Source of the DNA: JBBDIX01 sp050486225
GTDB taxonomy: Bacteria; Actinomycetota; Nitriliruptoria; Nitriliruptorales; Nitriliruptoraceae
Assembly (NCBI GenBank): GCA_050486225.1
Contig: JBJHCV010000003.1
Coordinates: forward strand, 62,001 to 126,000
Reading direction: 5' to 3'
Length of the DNA stretch: 64,000 nt
In this document: piece after piece, positions 42,615 through 50,957 of the stretch
How the letters are laid out: every line of letters begins with the position of its first letter
Numbering within the stretch: position 1 is the first letter of the stretch
Program-made: the position numbers and the translations under genes
The notes under the pieces: model-generated
Told to the model about the DNA's origin: nothing
Databases searched by the model: none
Seen by the model: the letters and a program-made list of their open reading frames with translations, nothing else

Positions 42615-43901
42615 ATGTCCTCCGACACGACGCATGACGTCTTCCGGGTGAGGGGCGGTGCGCCGCTTCGCGGTCAGGTCGCGCTCCGAGGGGCCAAGAA
42701 CTCGGCCCTGAAGCTGATGGCGGCGTCCCTGCTGACGGCGGACACCGTGCACCTCGAGGCCGTTCCCGCGATCGCCGACGTCCCGGTGATGGCCGACGTG
42801 CTCGCCGGGCTCGGCGTCTCGGTCACGAGTGACCCGGCGTCGGGCCGGTGCACCCTGCAGGCCTCCGACCCGTCGTGGCATGCTCCGTTCGACGCCGTGC
42901 GGCGCATCCGCGCCTCGATCGCCTGCCTCGGCCCGCTGGTAGCCCGGACCGGGCGTGCGCGACTGGCCCTGCCGGGCGGCGACCGCATCGGGACCCGCAC
43001 GATCGACCTGCACCTGCGCGGACTCGAGGCCATGGGTGCGAGCACGACCGTGACCGACGGCGAGGTCGACGTCATCGCGACGGGGCTCCACGGCGCAGAC
43101 GTCACGCTCGACTTCCCGTCGGTGGGAGCGACCGAGAACCTGGTCATGGCGGCGACCCTGGCCGAGGGGACGACCGTCATCGACAATGCGGCCCGTGAAC
43201 CCGAGATCCAGGACCTGTGCAACATGCTGGTCGCCATGGGCGCCGCCATCGACGGCATCGGAACTCCGACCATCCGGGTCCACGGGGTGTCGCACCTGGG
43301 TGGTGCGCGCTGGACCACCTGCCCCGATCGCATCGAGGCCGGGACGTACGCCATCGCCGCTGCGGCCACTCGGGGCGACGTGCGCATCGAGGGCGTGCGA
43401 CCCGAGCACCTGACGCTGCCTCTGATCAAGCTGCGGTCCGCAGGTGTCGTGGTGGAGGAGGGCGACACCTGGATGCGGGTCAAGGCCGACGAGCTGCGTG
43501 CCGTCGACGTCGTGACCCTGCCGTACCCGGGTTTCCCCACCGACCTGCAGTCCCAGCTGATGGTCCTGCTCACCCAGGCGGACGGCACCAGCCGCTGCAC
43601 GGAGAACGTGTTCGAGTCCCGCTTCGCGTTCGTCGACGAGTTCGCCGCAACCGGTGCCGACATCCGCATCGACGGACACCACGCCCTGATCCACGGGGTG
43701 ACGCGTCTGCGGGGCGCACGAATGCGCAGCCTGGACGTCCGGGCAGGAGCCGCGGCGACGATCGCCGGCCTGGTCGCAGCTGGCGACACGATCGTCACCG
43801 AGGTCGAGCACGTCGACCGTGGCTACGCCGACTTCGTGCCCAGACTCCGGTCGTTGGGTGCCGACATCGAACGTGTCGACGGGCGACTGCTCGACGTGTG
43901 A
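42615..43901 (+). CDS. murA: UDP-GlcNAc 1-carboxyvinyltransferase, fosfomycin-insensitive type
   Basis: 428 residues. First committed step of peptidoglycan synthesis: adds enolpyruvate from PEP to UDP-GlcNAc. The EPT fold repeats are visible (GGAPLRGQVALRGAKNSALKLMAAS at the start, cited as LRGAKNSALKLMAAS). The catalytic loop reads ALPGGDRIGTR with Asp123 where most bacteria have Cys (Cys115 in E. coli). This Asp is also found in mycobacterial and chlamydial MurA and prevents alkylation by fosfomycin. Downstream gene overlaps by 4 bases. Confidence 0.96.
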   Translation: MSSDTTHDVFRVRGGAPLRGQVALRGAKNSALKLMAASLLTADTVHLEAVPAIADVPVMADVLAGLGVSVTSDPASGRCTLQASDPSWHAPFDAVRRIRASIACLGPLVARTGRARLALPGGDRIGTRTIDLHLRGLEAMGASTTVTDGEVDVIATGLHGADVTLDFPSVGATENLVMAATLAEGTTVIDNAAREPEIQDLCNMLVAMGAAIDGIGTPTIRVHGVSHLGGARWTTCPDRIEAGTYAIAAAATRGDVRIEGVRPEHLTLPLIKLRSAGVVVEEGDTWMRVKADELRAVDVVTLPYPGFPTDLQSQLMVLLTQADGTSRCTENVFESRFAFVDEFAATGADIRIDGHHALIHGVTRLRGARMRSLDVRAGAAATIAGLVAAGDTIVTEVEHVDRGYADFVPRLRSLGADIERVDGRLLDV

Positions 43902-45643
43902 GGCGTTCCGTGGTCCCGCGACTCGTCCTGTCGATCCTCACCGTCGCCCTGCTGGTGGCGACGGTGCCGGGCGTCGCCGTGGCCGTCGACGGCGCACCCG
44001 GGTCCGAGCAACCCGCGTCGGACGAGGAAGAGCCCGTCGAACCGATCGTGCTCGAGACCAGTGGCACGCTGCGGTTCGTCGTCGACGAACCCGCGGTCCT
44101 CAGGTTCTCTGGCCGCCACTACTACGACACGCTCGAACTGAGTTCCCCGACTCTGCTGGTCAACGAACTGTCGATGGAGGACTACATCGCGGGCATCGCG
44201 GAGATGCCCACTCGATGGCCGATCGAGGCGCTCAAGGCCCAGGCGGTCGCCGCACGGACCTATGCGTGGCGCTCGATCCGCCGGGGCAGCTGGCCCGGCT
44301 ACGACATCTGCGCCACCGTTGCGTGTCAGGTGTTCCACGGGGCGGACGTCGTCGTCGATCGTCCCACAGGTCCGCGTTGGCGGAGGGCCGTCGACGAGAC
44401 CGCCGGTCAGGTCCTGGTCGGTCCGGACGGTGAGCCCATCCTCGCGCGCTACTTCTCCACCTCCGGCGGGCGGACGTACGCCAACGAGGACGTCTTCCCG
44501 AGTGACGGTTCGTTCCCCTACCTGCAGCGCATCGAGGACCCGTACGACGAGGCGTCCCCGCTGCACCGGTGGACCGTGACGTTCACCCGCGACGAGTTCG
44601 ACCAGATCCTGCGCCGAGGCAACACCCTGTCCGCGGTCTCGCCGATGGTGGACGTGGTGCGGATCGGGGAGCCCGACGACCCGCTCGGACGGATCCGGGT
44701 CACGGGCGTCAACGGACGTTCCGTCGACGTCGGTGCGACGGCGTTCCGGACGTTCGTCTCCCAGGTCGCCGCTTCGCTGTTCCCCGACGACCACCCGGGC
44801 GCGACCGACGACGGCGAGGGAACGCTTCCGACTGCGTTGCCGTCGTCGCGCTACGACTTCGAGGTCACGGACGACCACGTGGTCATCCTCGGCCAGGGCT
44901 GGGGCCACGGCGTCGGCATGGGACAGTTCGGGGCACTGGGGCGTGCCGAGGCAGGTCACGACCACCTGGACATACTCGCGGCGTACTACGGAGGCCTGCA
45001 ACCCGTCGTCCCCGACGCGCTTCCTGACCGGATCCGGGTCGGCATGGCGACCTCTGTGCCCGCCGAGGTGACCGCGACCCACCGGTTCGCCATCCACGCC
45101 GGTGGGGACGTGCTCGTCGCCGACGCACTCGGGACGTGGCAGGTCGAACACGAGGACGGAGCGTGGCGCGTCATCGCGCCGGTCGGCCACGGGCAACCGC
45201 TGCAGCTGTCACCCACCGTGGCCGCGGACGGGGTTCCCGAGATGCGTGACGCCGCGACGGTCCAGGTGGAGGTCAACAAGCCGGTGGTGCTGACCCTGAC
45301 GGTCACCACCACCGACGGGCAGACCGTGACCCGCCGGGAGATCGGTGTCGTGGAGGCCGGCATCCACGCCCACACGTGGCGGTTCGACCGCCCCGACGGC
45401 GGTCCGGTCGACCCGGGCACGTACCTCGTGGTGCTCGAGGGTGAGGACCATGCCGGCGAGGTCGCGGGCGAACCCCTGTCGGTCGAGGTCCCCGAGTCAC
45501 CGCCACCTCCGACGCCGGCAGAACGTGTGGGGGAACCGTCCGAGGGGGCCGTCGTGTCGTCGCCACTCGGGTGGGCCCTGGTCGCTGCGCCCGTCGGACT
45601 GGTACTACTCCTCGGATCCCTGCTGTGGCGAAGGCGACGATGA
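43898..45643 (+). CDS. SpoIID/LytB-domain exported protein with C-terminal membrane anchor
   Basis: 581 residues from GTG 43898 (overlaps the murA stop by GTGA; GTG 43910 is an alternative). Signal peptide (RRSVVPRLVLSILTVALLVA), then the SpoIID/LytB domain with LSMEDYIAGIAEMPTRWPIEALKAQAVAARTYAW (key phrase EALKAQAVAARTYAWR), YFSTSGGRTY, and QGWGHGVGMGQFGA. A beta-rich region follows, then a Pro-rich stretch and one TM helix near the C-terminus (GWALVAAPVGLVLLLGSLLW) ending in RRRR. SpoIID is a lytic transglycosylase in endospore formers; in non-sporulating actinobacteria homologues are thought to remodel peptidoglycan. The catalytic Glu of SpoIID corresponds to the E of AEMP. Confidence 0.92.
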   Translation: MRRSVVPRLVLSILTVALLVATVPGVAVAVDGAPGSEQPASDEEEPVEPIVLETSGTLRFVVDEPAVLRFSGRHYYDTLELSSPTLLVNELSMEDYIAGIAEMPTRWPIEALKAQAVAARTYAWRSIRRGSWPGYDICATVACQVFHGADVVVDRPTGPRWRRAVDETAGQVLVGPDGEPILARYFSTSGGRTYANEDVFPSDGSFPYLQRIEDPYDEASPLHRWTVTFTRDEFDQILRRGNTLSAVSPMVDVVRIGEPDDPLGRIRVTGVNGRSVDVGATAFRTFVSQVAASLFPDDHPGATDDGEGTLPTALPSSRYDFEVTDDHVVILGQGWGHGVGMGQFGALGRAEAGHDHLDILAAYYGGLQPVVPDALPDRIRVGMATSVPAEVTATHRFAIHAGGDVLVADALGTWQVEHEDGAWRVIAPVGHGQPLQLSPTVAADGVPEMRDAATVQVEVNKPVVLTLTVTTTDGQTVTRREIGVVEAGIHAHTWRFDRPDGGPVDPGTYLVVLEGEDHAGEVAGEPLSVEVPESPPPPTPAERVGEPSEGAVVSSPLGWALVAAPVGLVLLLGSLLWRRRR

Positions 45644-46449
45644 GCCCCACCCAACCCCCTCCACCTCGTGGCCGCCCGGTCCCACCGGACGGCCACGTCC
45701 CTGAACCGCCCGTCGGCGGTCGATCCGGGCGTCGCCGAGCCCCCGTGAGCCTCCTCGACGCCGGCATGGCGATCACCGCGTACTTCGTCGGCCAGCTCAC
45801 CGTCGGGGTGTTCGTGGGTGTCGGCGCCCAGGTCGCCGGACGGGAACTGTCCCAGACCGGGTGGATGGTCCTCGCGCTGGTCGCGACGACCGGTGGACTG
45901 CTGTTCGCCCTCGGTTGGCTGCGCCTCAGAGGACGTCTCACGACCGAGGTGTGGGGACCCGAGCCCGCGAGCGCACGGGTGCTCGTGCTCGGGATCGTGT
46001 TCGGCGTGGTCGGCACGCTGCTGACGTACCTCGTCAACGGTGTCGTCGGCCTCGTTGTCGAGGTCGACGGCGGTGTGGAGCAGCAGGTCGTGCAGGACGC
46101 CCTCGCCGGTGGGACGTCGCTGCTGCTGGCCGTGCTGGTCGCGGTGGTCATCGCTCCCGTCGCCGAGGAACTGCTGTTCCGCGGTCTGCTGTTCCCCGCC
46201 CTGCGGCGATGGGTGGGGCTGTGGCCTGCAGCCGTGGTGTCGTCACTCGCGTTCACGATCGTCCACGTGGAGATCGTGCTGAGCCAGCCGCTGGCGCTCG
46301 TCGGCCTGTTCACGTTCGGCGTGCTGCTCGCCTGGACTCATCACCGGTTCGGCAACCTGCTCGTGCCGATCGTGGCCCACTCGCTGTTCAACTCGGTGTC
46401 GCTCACGCTCGTGATCGCGCTCGACCGGCTGGGCGTCGTCGCCGACTGA
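45640..46449 (+). CDS. CPBP-family intramembrane metalloprotease
   Basis: 269 residues, start overlaps the SpoIID-like stop (ATGA). Disordered Pro-rich N-terminus (1-38), then about six to seven TM segments. The Abi/CPBP motifs are present: EELLFRGLLFPAL (EExxxR), SLAFTIVHVE (FxxxH) and AHSLFNSVSL (HxxxN/S). Eukaryotic relatives (Rce1) cleave CaaX proteins; bacterial ones are often linked to bacteriocin immunity or envelope proteins. No substrate candidate is adjacent apart from the coupled SpoIID-like protein. Confidence 0.92.
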   Translation: MSPTQPPPPRGRPVPPDGHVPEPPVGGRSGRRRAPVSLLDAGMAITAYFVGQLTVGVFVGVGAQVAGRELSQTGWMVLALVATTGGLLFALGWLRLRGRLTTEVWGPEPASARVLVLGIVFGVVGTLLTYLVNGVVGLVVEVDGGVEQQVVQDALAGGTSLLLAVLVAVVIAPVAEELLFRGLLFPALRRWVGLWPAAVVSSLAFTIVHVEIVLSQPLALVGLFTFGVLLAWTHHRFGNLLVPIVAHSLFNSVSLTLVIALDRLGVVAD

Positions 46450-46489
46450 CCGTGACGGTCGAGCCGCCGTGGACGTCGTGGCGAGCCCG

Positions 46490-46495
46490 TAGGCT
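46490..46495 (+). promoter_or_regulatory. Candidate -10 box (TAGGCT)
   Basis: TAGGCT 28 bases before the GTG of the double dehydrogenase gene; GGAGGTGGAGA lies between. Confidence 0.4.
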
Positions 46496-46523
46496 GCCGG
46501 GGGCACTGCGGAGGTGGAGACAC

Positions 46524-48299
46524 GTGACCATCGAGATCGCGCGCGTCGGCGTCGTCGGCTGTGGGACGATGGGTGCGGGCATCGCAGAACTCGTCGCCGG
46601 CAACGGTGTCGACGTTCGATTCGTCGAGACCGACGAGCCCGCCCTCGAACGGGGATGGGCGCGGATCCGTGCCTCGCTGGAACGCGGCGTCGCACGGGGA
46701 CGGTTGGACGACGCTCAGCGAGCGGAGATCGAGGGCCGCATCCAGGGGTCGACCTCGTGGTCGACGCTGTCCAACTGTGACCTGATCGTCGAGGCGGTCC
46801 CGGAGACGCTCGACGCGAAGCAGGCCGTCTTCCGTCGGATGGACGCCGTCGCGCGCCACGACGCGATCCTGGCGACGAACACGTCGTCACTGCCGGTCAT
46901 GGACATGGCGGTCCACTCGAGCCGTCCCAACCGTGTCGTCGGGTTCCACTTCTTCAACCCTGCGCCCGTCATGCCCCTGGTCGAACTCGTGCGCACCGTC
47001 ATCGCGGACGACGCCGTCGTCGAGGCGTCCCGCCGGTTCGCCGAGCGCATCGGGAAGGTCCCGGTCGTGGTCGGTGATCGCCGGGGATTCATCGCGAACC
47101 AGCTGCTGTTCCCGTACCTCAACCAGGCGGTCTGGATGGTCGAGGGTGGCTACGCCACGAAGGAGGACGTCGACACCGCGATGCGACTCGGTGCCGGCCT
47201 GCCGATGGGGCCCATCGCGCTGACGGACCTGGTGGGGATCGACACGTTCCTCGGCATCATGGAGGCCATCCACGAGGAGATCGGGGACACCCGGTTCGCG
47301 CCGCGGCCGATCCTGTCCCACCTGGCACGCGCTGAGTTCACCGGCCGCAAGGCCGGCAGGGGCTTCTACACCTACGAAGCACCCGGATCGTCCCGTGTCG
47401 TCGCCGGGGAGGACGTCCGTCCGGGACCGGACCCGTCGGTGATCTCGTCGTGGACGCAGATCGGCGTCGTGGGAACGGGGGAGGTGGCCACCGGAGTCAC
47501 GGAGGCCTGTGCGAGGGCAGGCCTCGAGGTCCACGTCGTCGGACGCACGCGGGAGGAGGCAGAGCGCTGTGCGGCGCAGGCGGCCCTCGTGATGCAGCGG
47601 ATGGTGGACGGTTCCCTGCTCACGACCGAGGAGATGATCGCCGCCCTGGCTCGCATCCGCCCGACGATCTCGGTGGAGGACGTCGGGCGCTGCGACCTGG
47701 TCGTCGATGCGGGGGAGGACCTGGACCCCGAGTCGCGGGTCGCCACGTTCGCGGCTCTCGGTGACCTGCTGCCCGCGACGACACTGCTCGCCACGACCAG
47801 TGGTTCGGTGCCGGTCATCGACTGTGCGATGGCGTCGGGGCGCCCGGAACGCGTCGTCGGCCTGCACTTCTTCACGCCGTCGTCGGTCATGCGCCTCGTC
47901 GAGATCGTCACGACGGTGCGTGTCGACGACACGGTGGTCGAGCAGGCTCGTGCGTTCGTGGACCGGATGGGGCGGGTCGGGGTCCTGTGTGGGGACCGTG
48001 CCGGCCTGATCGTGAACACGCTGCTGTTCCCCTACCTCAACGACGCGGTGAAGCTCCTGGAGTCGCACTACGCGACCGCCGAGCAGATCGACACGACCAT
48101 GCGGTTGGGCTGTGGCTATCCGCAGGGGCCGTTCGAACTGCTCGACACGATCGGCCTCGACGTCGCCCTCACGATCATCGAACGCCTCCGTGACGAGTAC
48201 CGCCAGACCTCGCACGAGCCCGCTCCGCTGCTGAGACACCTCGTCGAGGTCGGGTTCCTCGGCCGCAAGACGGGTCGCGGCTTCTACGTGTACGACTGA
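46524..48299 (+). CDS. Two-module 3-hydroxyacyl-CoA dehydrogenase (tandem duplicated)
   Basis: 591 residues from GTG 46524, with GGAGGTGGAGA upstream. It contains two complete 3-hydroxyacyl-CoA dehydrogenase units in a row (about 1-290 and 308-591). Unit 1: VGVVGCGTMGAG, TNTSSLPV, VGFHFFNPAPVMPLVE, GDRRGFIANQLLFPYLN. Unit 2: IGVVGTGEVATG (third Gly replaced by Ala), TTSGSVPV, VGLHFFTPSSVMRLVE, GDRAGLIVNTLLFPYLN. Catalytic His and Asn positions look present in both, but unit 2 has a less perfect NAD motif. Oxidises 3-hydroxybutyryl or 3-hydroxyacyl-CoA with NAD. A thiolase lies 2.7 kb on, likely the same pathway in broad terms. Confidence 0.92.
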   Translation: MTIEIARVGVVGCGTMGAGIAELVAGNGVDVRFVETDEPALERGWARIRASLERGVARGRLDDAQRAEIEGRIQGSTSWSTLSNCDLIVEAVPETLDAKQAVFRRMDAVARHDAILATNTSSLPVMDMAVHSSRPNRVVGFHFFNPAPVMPLVELVRTVIADDAVVEASRRFAERIGKVPVVVGDRRGFIANQLLFPYLNQAVWMVEGGYATKEDVDTAMRLGAGLPMGPIALTDLVGIDTFLGIMEAIHEEIGDTRFAPRPILSHLARAEFTGRKAGRGFYTYEAPGSSRVVAGEDVRPGPDPSVISSWTQIGVVGTGEVATGVTEACARAGLEVHVVGRTREEAERCAAQAALVMQRMVDGSLLTTEEMIAALARIRPTISVEDVGRCDLVVDAGEDLDPESRVATFAALGDLLPATTLLATTSGSVPVIDCAMASGRPERVVGLHFFTPSSVMRLVEIVTTVRVDDTVVEQARAFVDRMGRVGVLCGDRAGLIVNTLLFPYLNDAVKLLESHYATAEQIDTTMRLGCGYPQGPFELLDTIGLDVALTIIERLRDEYRQTSHEPAPLLRHLVEVGFLGRKTGRGFYVYD

Positions 48300-48322
48300 G
48301 GTCCCGACGATGGTGCCGTGAC

Positions 48323-48535
48323 GTGGTCGATCCCGTGGAACGTCTCGACGGACACACGGCCCGGCTCGTCCCCGGGTTCCGTGCGCACTCGGCCTACCTG
48401 TGCCCGGAGTGCGGGAACACGATCGCCGTCGGCGACGGACACGTGGTCGTGTGGCCGGACGACCGCATCGACGACCGACGACACTGGCACCGGCACTGCT
48501 GGCGCGTGGCCGCGCGGCGCGGCCGGATAGCCTGA
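48323..48535 (+). CDS. Small Cys/His zinc-finger-like protein
   Basis: 70 residues from GTG 48323. Cys/His set: YLCPECGNTI (CxxC), then HVVVWP and HWHRHCW. This resembles a conserved actinobacterial small protein of unknown function with a CxxC...HxxxC zinc ribbon. Whether zinc is bound is inferred from the spacing. The gene follows the dehydrogenase by 23 bases. Its stop overlaps a -10-like box. Confidence 0.75.
   Translation: MVDPVERLDGHTARLVPGFRAHSAYLCPECGNTIAVGDGHVVVWPDDRIDDRRHWHRHCWRVAARRGRIA
48528..48533 (+). promoter_or_regulatory. Candidate -10 box (TAGCCT) overlapping a stop codon
   Basis: TAGCCT whose last T is the first base of the preceding TGA stop; 28 bases before the GTG of the membrane miniprotein. 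Confidence 0.4.
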
Positions 48536-48561
48536 CCCGGTCGCAACCAGCGGAGGTCAGT

Positions 48562-48696
48562 GTGGGCAGCCCAGGACGGTCTGGCTCGTTCGAGCGTCGA
48601 TCGGCTCGCAACCGGGTCGTGGTGATCGTCATGGTGGTCCTGATGGCGTTGTCCCTGATCGCTGTGCCACTGACCCAGCTGTTCGCCTCCCTCTGA
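48562..48696 (+). CDS. 44-residue single-pass membrane miniprotein
   Basis: From GTG 48562 with GGAGG 5 bases upstream. Basic N-terminus (SPGRSGSFERRSARNR), one TM helix (VVVIVMVVLMALSLIAVPL), short tail QLFASL. Too small for family assignment. Real because of a good ribosome site, a -10 box upstream and a sensible membrane-protein composition; the cyclophilin gene follows 31 bases later. Confidence 0.6.
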   Translation: MGSPGRSGSFERRSARNRVVVIVMVVLMALSLIAVPLTQLFASL

Positions 48697-48727
48697 CCGC
48701 TCGGCGTCCCTCGAACCCGGAGACCTC

Positions 48728-49243
48728 GTGTCCACTGCGTACAACAGCCCGCCGCCACTGTCCCTCGACGCCTCGGTGTCCTACTCCGCGACGATTCGCA
48801 CGAATCGGGGTGACATCACCGTCGAACTGTTCGCCGACGAGGCGCCCGCGACGGTGAACAACTTCGTGTTCCTCGCGCGCGAGGGCTTCTACGACGGCGT
48901 CATCTTCCATCGGGTCATCGAGAACTTCATGATCCAGGGCGGCGACCCGACGGGGACCGGGCGAGGTGGCCCCGGCTACACGTTCCCCGACGAACTCCAG
49001 GCCTCCGCGTCCCGTGGCTACCCGGCCGGGACGCTGGCGATGGCGAACGCCGGACCGGACACCAACGGGTCCCAGTTCTTCATCGTGCACCGCGACGCCG
49101 GTCTGCCCCCGGCCTACGCGGTCTTCGGGATGACCACCGACGGTGCGTCGGTCGTCCACGACATCGCGACGACCGCCACGGGACCCAACGACCGTCCGCT
49201 CGAGGACGTCGTGATCTCCACCATCGAGATCACCGAGGCGTGA
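48728..49243 (+). CDS. Peptidyl-prolyl cis-trans isomerase, cyclophilin type
   Basis: 171 residues from GTG 48728. Cyclophilin core: TNRGDITVELFADEAPATVNNFVFLAREGFYDGVIFHRVIENFMIQGGDPTGTGRGGPGYTFPDE (signature parts FHRVIENFMIQGGDP and TGTGRGGPGY), the active-site Arg in FHRV, and ANAGPDTNGSQFFI. No signal peptide or membrane anchor, so it is likely cytosolic. Folds proteins at X-Pro bonds. Its last bases overlap the end of the convergent dehydrogenase gene by 14 bases. Confidence 0.95.
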   Translation: MSTAYNSPPPLSLDASVSYSATIRTNRGDITVELFADEAPATVNNFVFLAREGFYDGVIFHRVIENFMIQGGDPTGTGRGGPGYTFPDELQASASRGYPAGTLAMANAGPDTNGSQFFIVHRDAGLPPAYAVFGMTTDGASVVHDIATTATGPNDRPLEDVVISTIEITEA

Positions 49244-50264
49244 CCACGATGCGGGTCGGGCTCGATGCGCGCGTCCGCAGGTCCTCGAGGGCCGCTGCAG
49301 CCTCGTCGAGGCCGACCCGTGCCGTGACCGACCCCGACAGGTCGAGTCGCCCGTCGGCCACCAGGTCGAACAGTTCCCCGACGTCCTGAGGGGTGCCGCC
49401 GCCCGACCCGACGACCTCGAGTTCGTCCGCGATGGTCTGGTCGCTCGGGATCGTCACGGTCGGCGTCGACGCGGTCCCCACGAGGACCAGTCGCCCGCCC
49501 CTGCGCAATGACGACATCGCCTCCTGCACGACACCCGGTGCCCCGGCCGTGTCGAGTGCTCGGTCGGCCCCACCGTCCGTGACGTCCCTCACGCGCCTGC
49601 CGACGTCGCCCTCGCGCGCGTCGACCACCTCCAGCGCACCCAGGTCGAGCGCTCGTTCGAGGTTGTCCGGATCCACGTCGACCGCGACCACGCGGGCGCC
49701 CGCCAGCACCGCCAGCTGCACCGCGTGCACGCCCACCCCGCCGATGCCGTGCACGGCGACGGTGACGTCCTCGCCGACGCCCGCACGCTTGAGGGCGTGC
49801 CAGGCCACGGCCGCCGCATGGGCGGTGACGGCCGCATGGGCGAGATCCAGGTCCACCGGGACCGGGACCAGCATGTCCGGGGTCACCGCGATCTGTTCCG
49901 CGAGGCACCCGTCGACGTCGACACCGAGCCGGCGGCGTGTCGCGCAGAGGTTCGGTCGTCCTGACACGCAGTGGCCACACACGCCGCAGGAGTGGTGGGC
50001 AACGATCGCCACGCGGTCTCCGGGCCGCCAGTCGTCGACGCCGGTCCCGACCTCGGCGACGACGCCTGCGGCCTCGTGACCGAGGGTGCGGGGCAACTCG
50101 ACGTCCTGTCGACCGTCGAGCAGGTGCAGGTCCTCGCCGCACAGGCCGCACGCGTGGACGTCGACCACGACGAGGTCCTCACCCGCGGACGGGGCCGGGA
50201 CGTCGTCGATCCGCAGGCGCGGGTCGATGGCGCCGTCGACGGTGTGCAGGCGCAGTGCGCGCAT
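49230..50264 (-). CDS. Zinc-dependent alcohol dehydrogenase (medium-chain)
   Basis: 344 residues from ATG 50264, with a GAGGAGG-type ribosome site. MDR family. Catalytic-zinc ligands: Cys in HACGLCGEDLHL and His in GHEAAGVVAEVG. Structural-zinc loop HHSCGVCGHCVSGRPNLC has the four Cys spacing. NAD(P) motif GIGGVGVHAVQLA, followed by Asp at the end of the next strand (VVAVDVD), which favours NAD(H). Substrate unknown (alcohol or polyol). Preceded 18 bases upstream by a small conserved gene in the same operon. Confidence 0.93.
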   Translation of the reverse strand: MRALRLHTVDGAIDPRLRIDDVPAPSAGEDLVVVDVHACGLCGEDLHLLDGRQDVELPRTLGHEAAGVVAEVGTGVDDWRPGDRVAIVAHHSCGVCGHCVSGRPNLCATRRRLGVDVDGCLAEQIAVTPDMLVPVPVDLDLAHAAVTAHAAAVAWHALKRAGVGEDVTVAVHGIGGVGVHAVQLAVLAGARVVAVDVDPDNLERALDLGALEVVDAREGDVGRRVRDVTDGGADRALDTAGAPGVVQEAMSSLRRGGRLVLVGTASTPTVTIPSDQTIADELEVVGSGGGTPQDVGELFDLVADGRLDLSGSVTARVGLDEAAAALEDLRTRASSPTRIVVTPR

Positions 50265-50282
50265 GGTCGCCTCCTCGGAGGG

Positions 50283-50825
50283 TCAGCCGGGGAGGTGCCC
50301 GTCACGGTCCTCAGGATCGGCGGGGTGCCCGCCGTCGGGACGGCCCTGGTGGCCCTCCGGGAGGTCGACGTCGGAGGACGTTCGGTCGCGGGGCGGTTCC
50401 TCGTCCGGTGCGCCCCCTCGCGGGGGTGCGTCGTCACCCGGCCACGGCGGAAGATCCGTCAGTTCGACGCGCGCGGTGCGCTGACCACGTTCGAACTCCC
50501 GCAGCCGGCGGGGATAACCCACCTTCGCCGCCTCGTACAACGGGACGTCGAGATCCCGGCAGAGTTCGGCGGCGTGCGCGGCGTCGTCGATCGGCCGGCG
50601 CAGGTACTCGCCGTCGTCGGCGACGAGCAGCAGCGTCGTCGAGTACACCGACGTCCGGGGCTCGAGGTAGGCCTCGACGCCGGTCCGGGACCTGGCGAAC
50701 TCCTCGAGTTCCCCGGTGGCGGCACGAGCCGCGGCACGCGAGCGCGGTGCGGCGGGACCCGACGGCTGTCCGCGGAACCACGCGCCGATGCGCCTGCCGA
50801 GTCCCACGTCCACCCCTGTCCACAC
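50283..50825 (-). CDS. Conserved actinobacterial protein of unknown function
   Basis: 180 residues from GTG 50825. The core EAYLEPRTSVYSTTLLLVADDGEYLRRPI...VPLYEAAKVGYPRRLREFERG resembles a short actinobacterial protein family (pattern: EPRT-V-ETT-LLVA-DGEW-RR-I, then a VP-YD-AKVGYP-RM motif). No enzymatic residues are recognised. The C-terminal 50 residues are disordered, Asp/Pro-rich. The start at 50825 is supported by a minus-strand TAGCCT box about 17 bases before it. Same operon as the alcohol dehydrogenase. Confidence 0.7.
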   Translation of the reverse strand: MWTGVDVGLGRRIGAWFRGQPSGPAAPRSRAAARAATGELEEFARSRTGVEAYLEPRTSVYSTTLLLVADDGEYLRRPIDDAAHAAELCRDLDVPLYEAAKVGYPRRLREFERGQRTARVELTDLPPWPGDDAPPRGGAPDEEPPRDRTSSDVDLPEGHQGRPDGGHPADPEDRDGHLPG

Positions 50826-50841
50826 GAAGCCGTCACCACGC

Positions 50842-50847
50842 AGGCTA
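50842..50847 (-). promoter_or_regulatory. Candidate -10 box (TAGCCT on minus)
   Basis: Minus-strand TAGCCT about 17 bases before the GTG of the conserved-unknown gene; expected leader of about 10 bases. Confidence 0.4.
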
Positions 50848-50909
50848 TCCACGGCCGCCGGGTCCTCGGATCGCCGACGCGGCGCGCCCGTCACGGCGCC
50901 GATCGGACC

Positions 50910-50915
50910 TACGAT
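50910..50915 (+). promoter_or_regulatory. Candidate -10 box (TACGAT) for thiolase
   Basis: TACGAT 42 bases before the thiolase start; divergent from the minus-strand box at 50842-50847. Confidence 0.4.
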
Positions 50916-50957
50916 GGGTGGGTCCCGTGTCCGTCCCACCATCCGGGGGAGCCCCTC

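Noticed and set aside
43217..45643. Longer start for the SpoIID-like protein inside murA
   Set aside because: The extension reads through murA in another frame and would remove the signal peptide from the N-terminus. The start at 43898 overlapping the murA stop gives a proper export signal.
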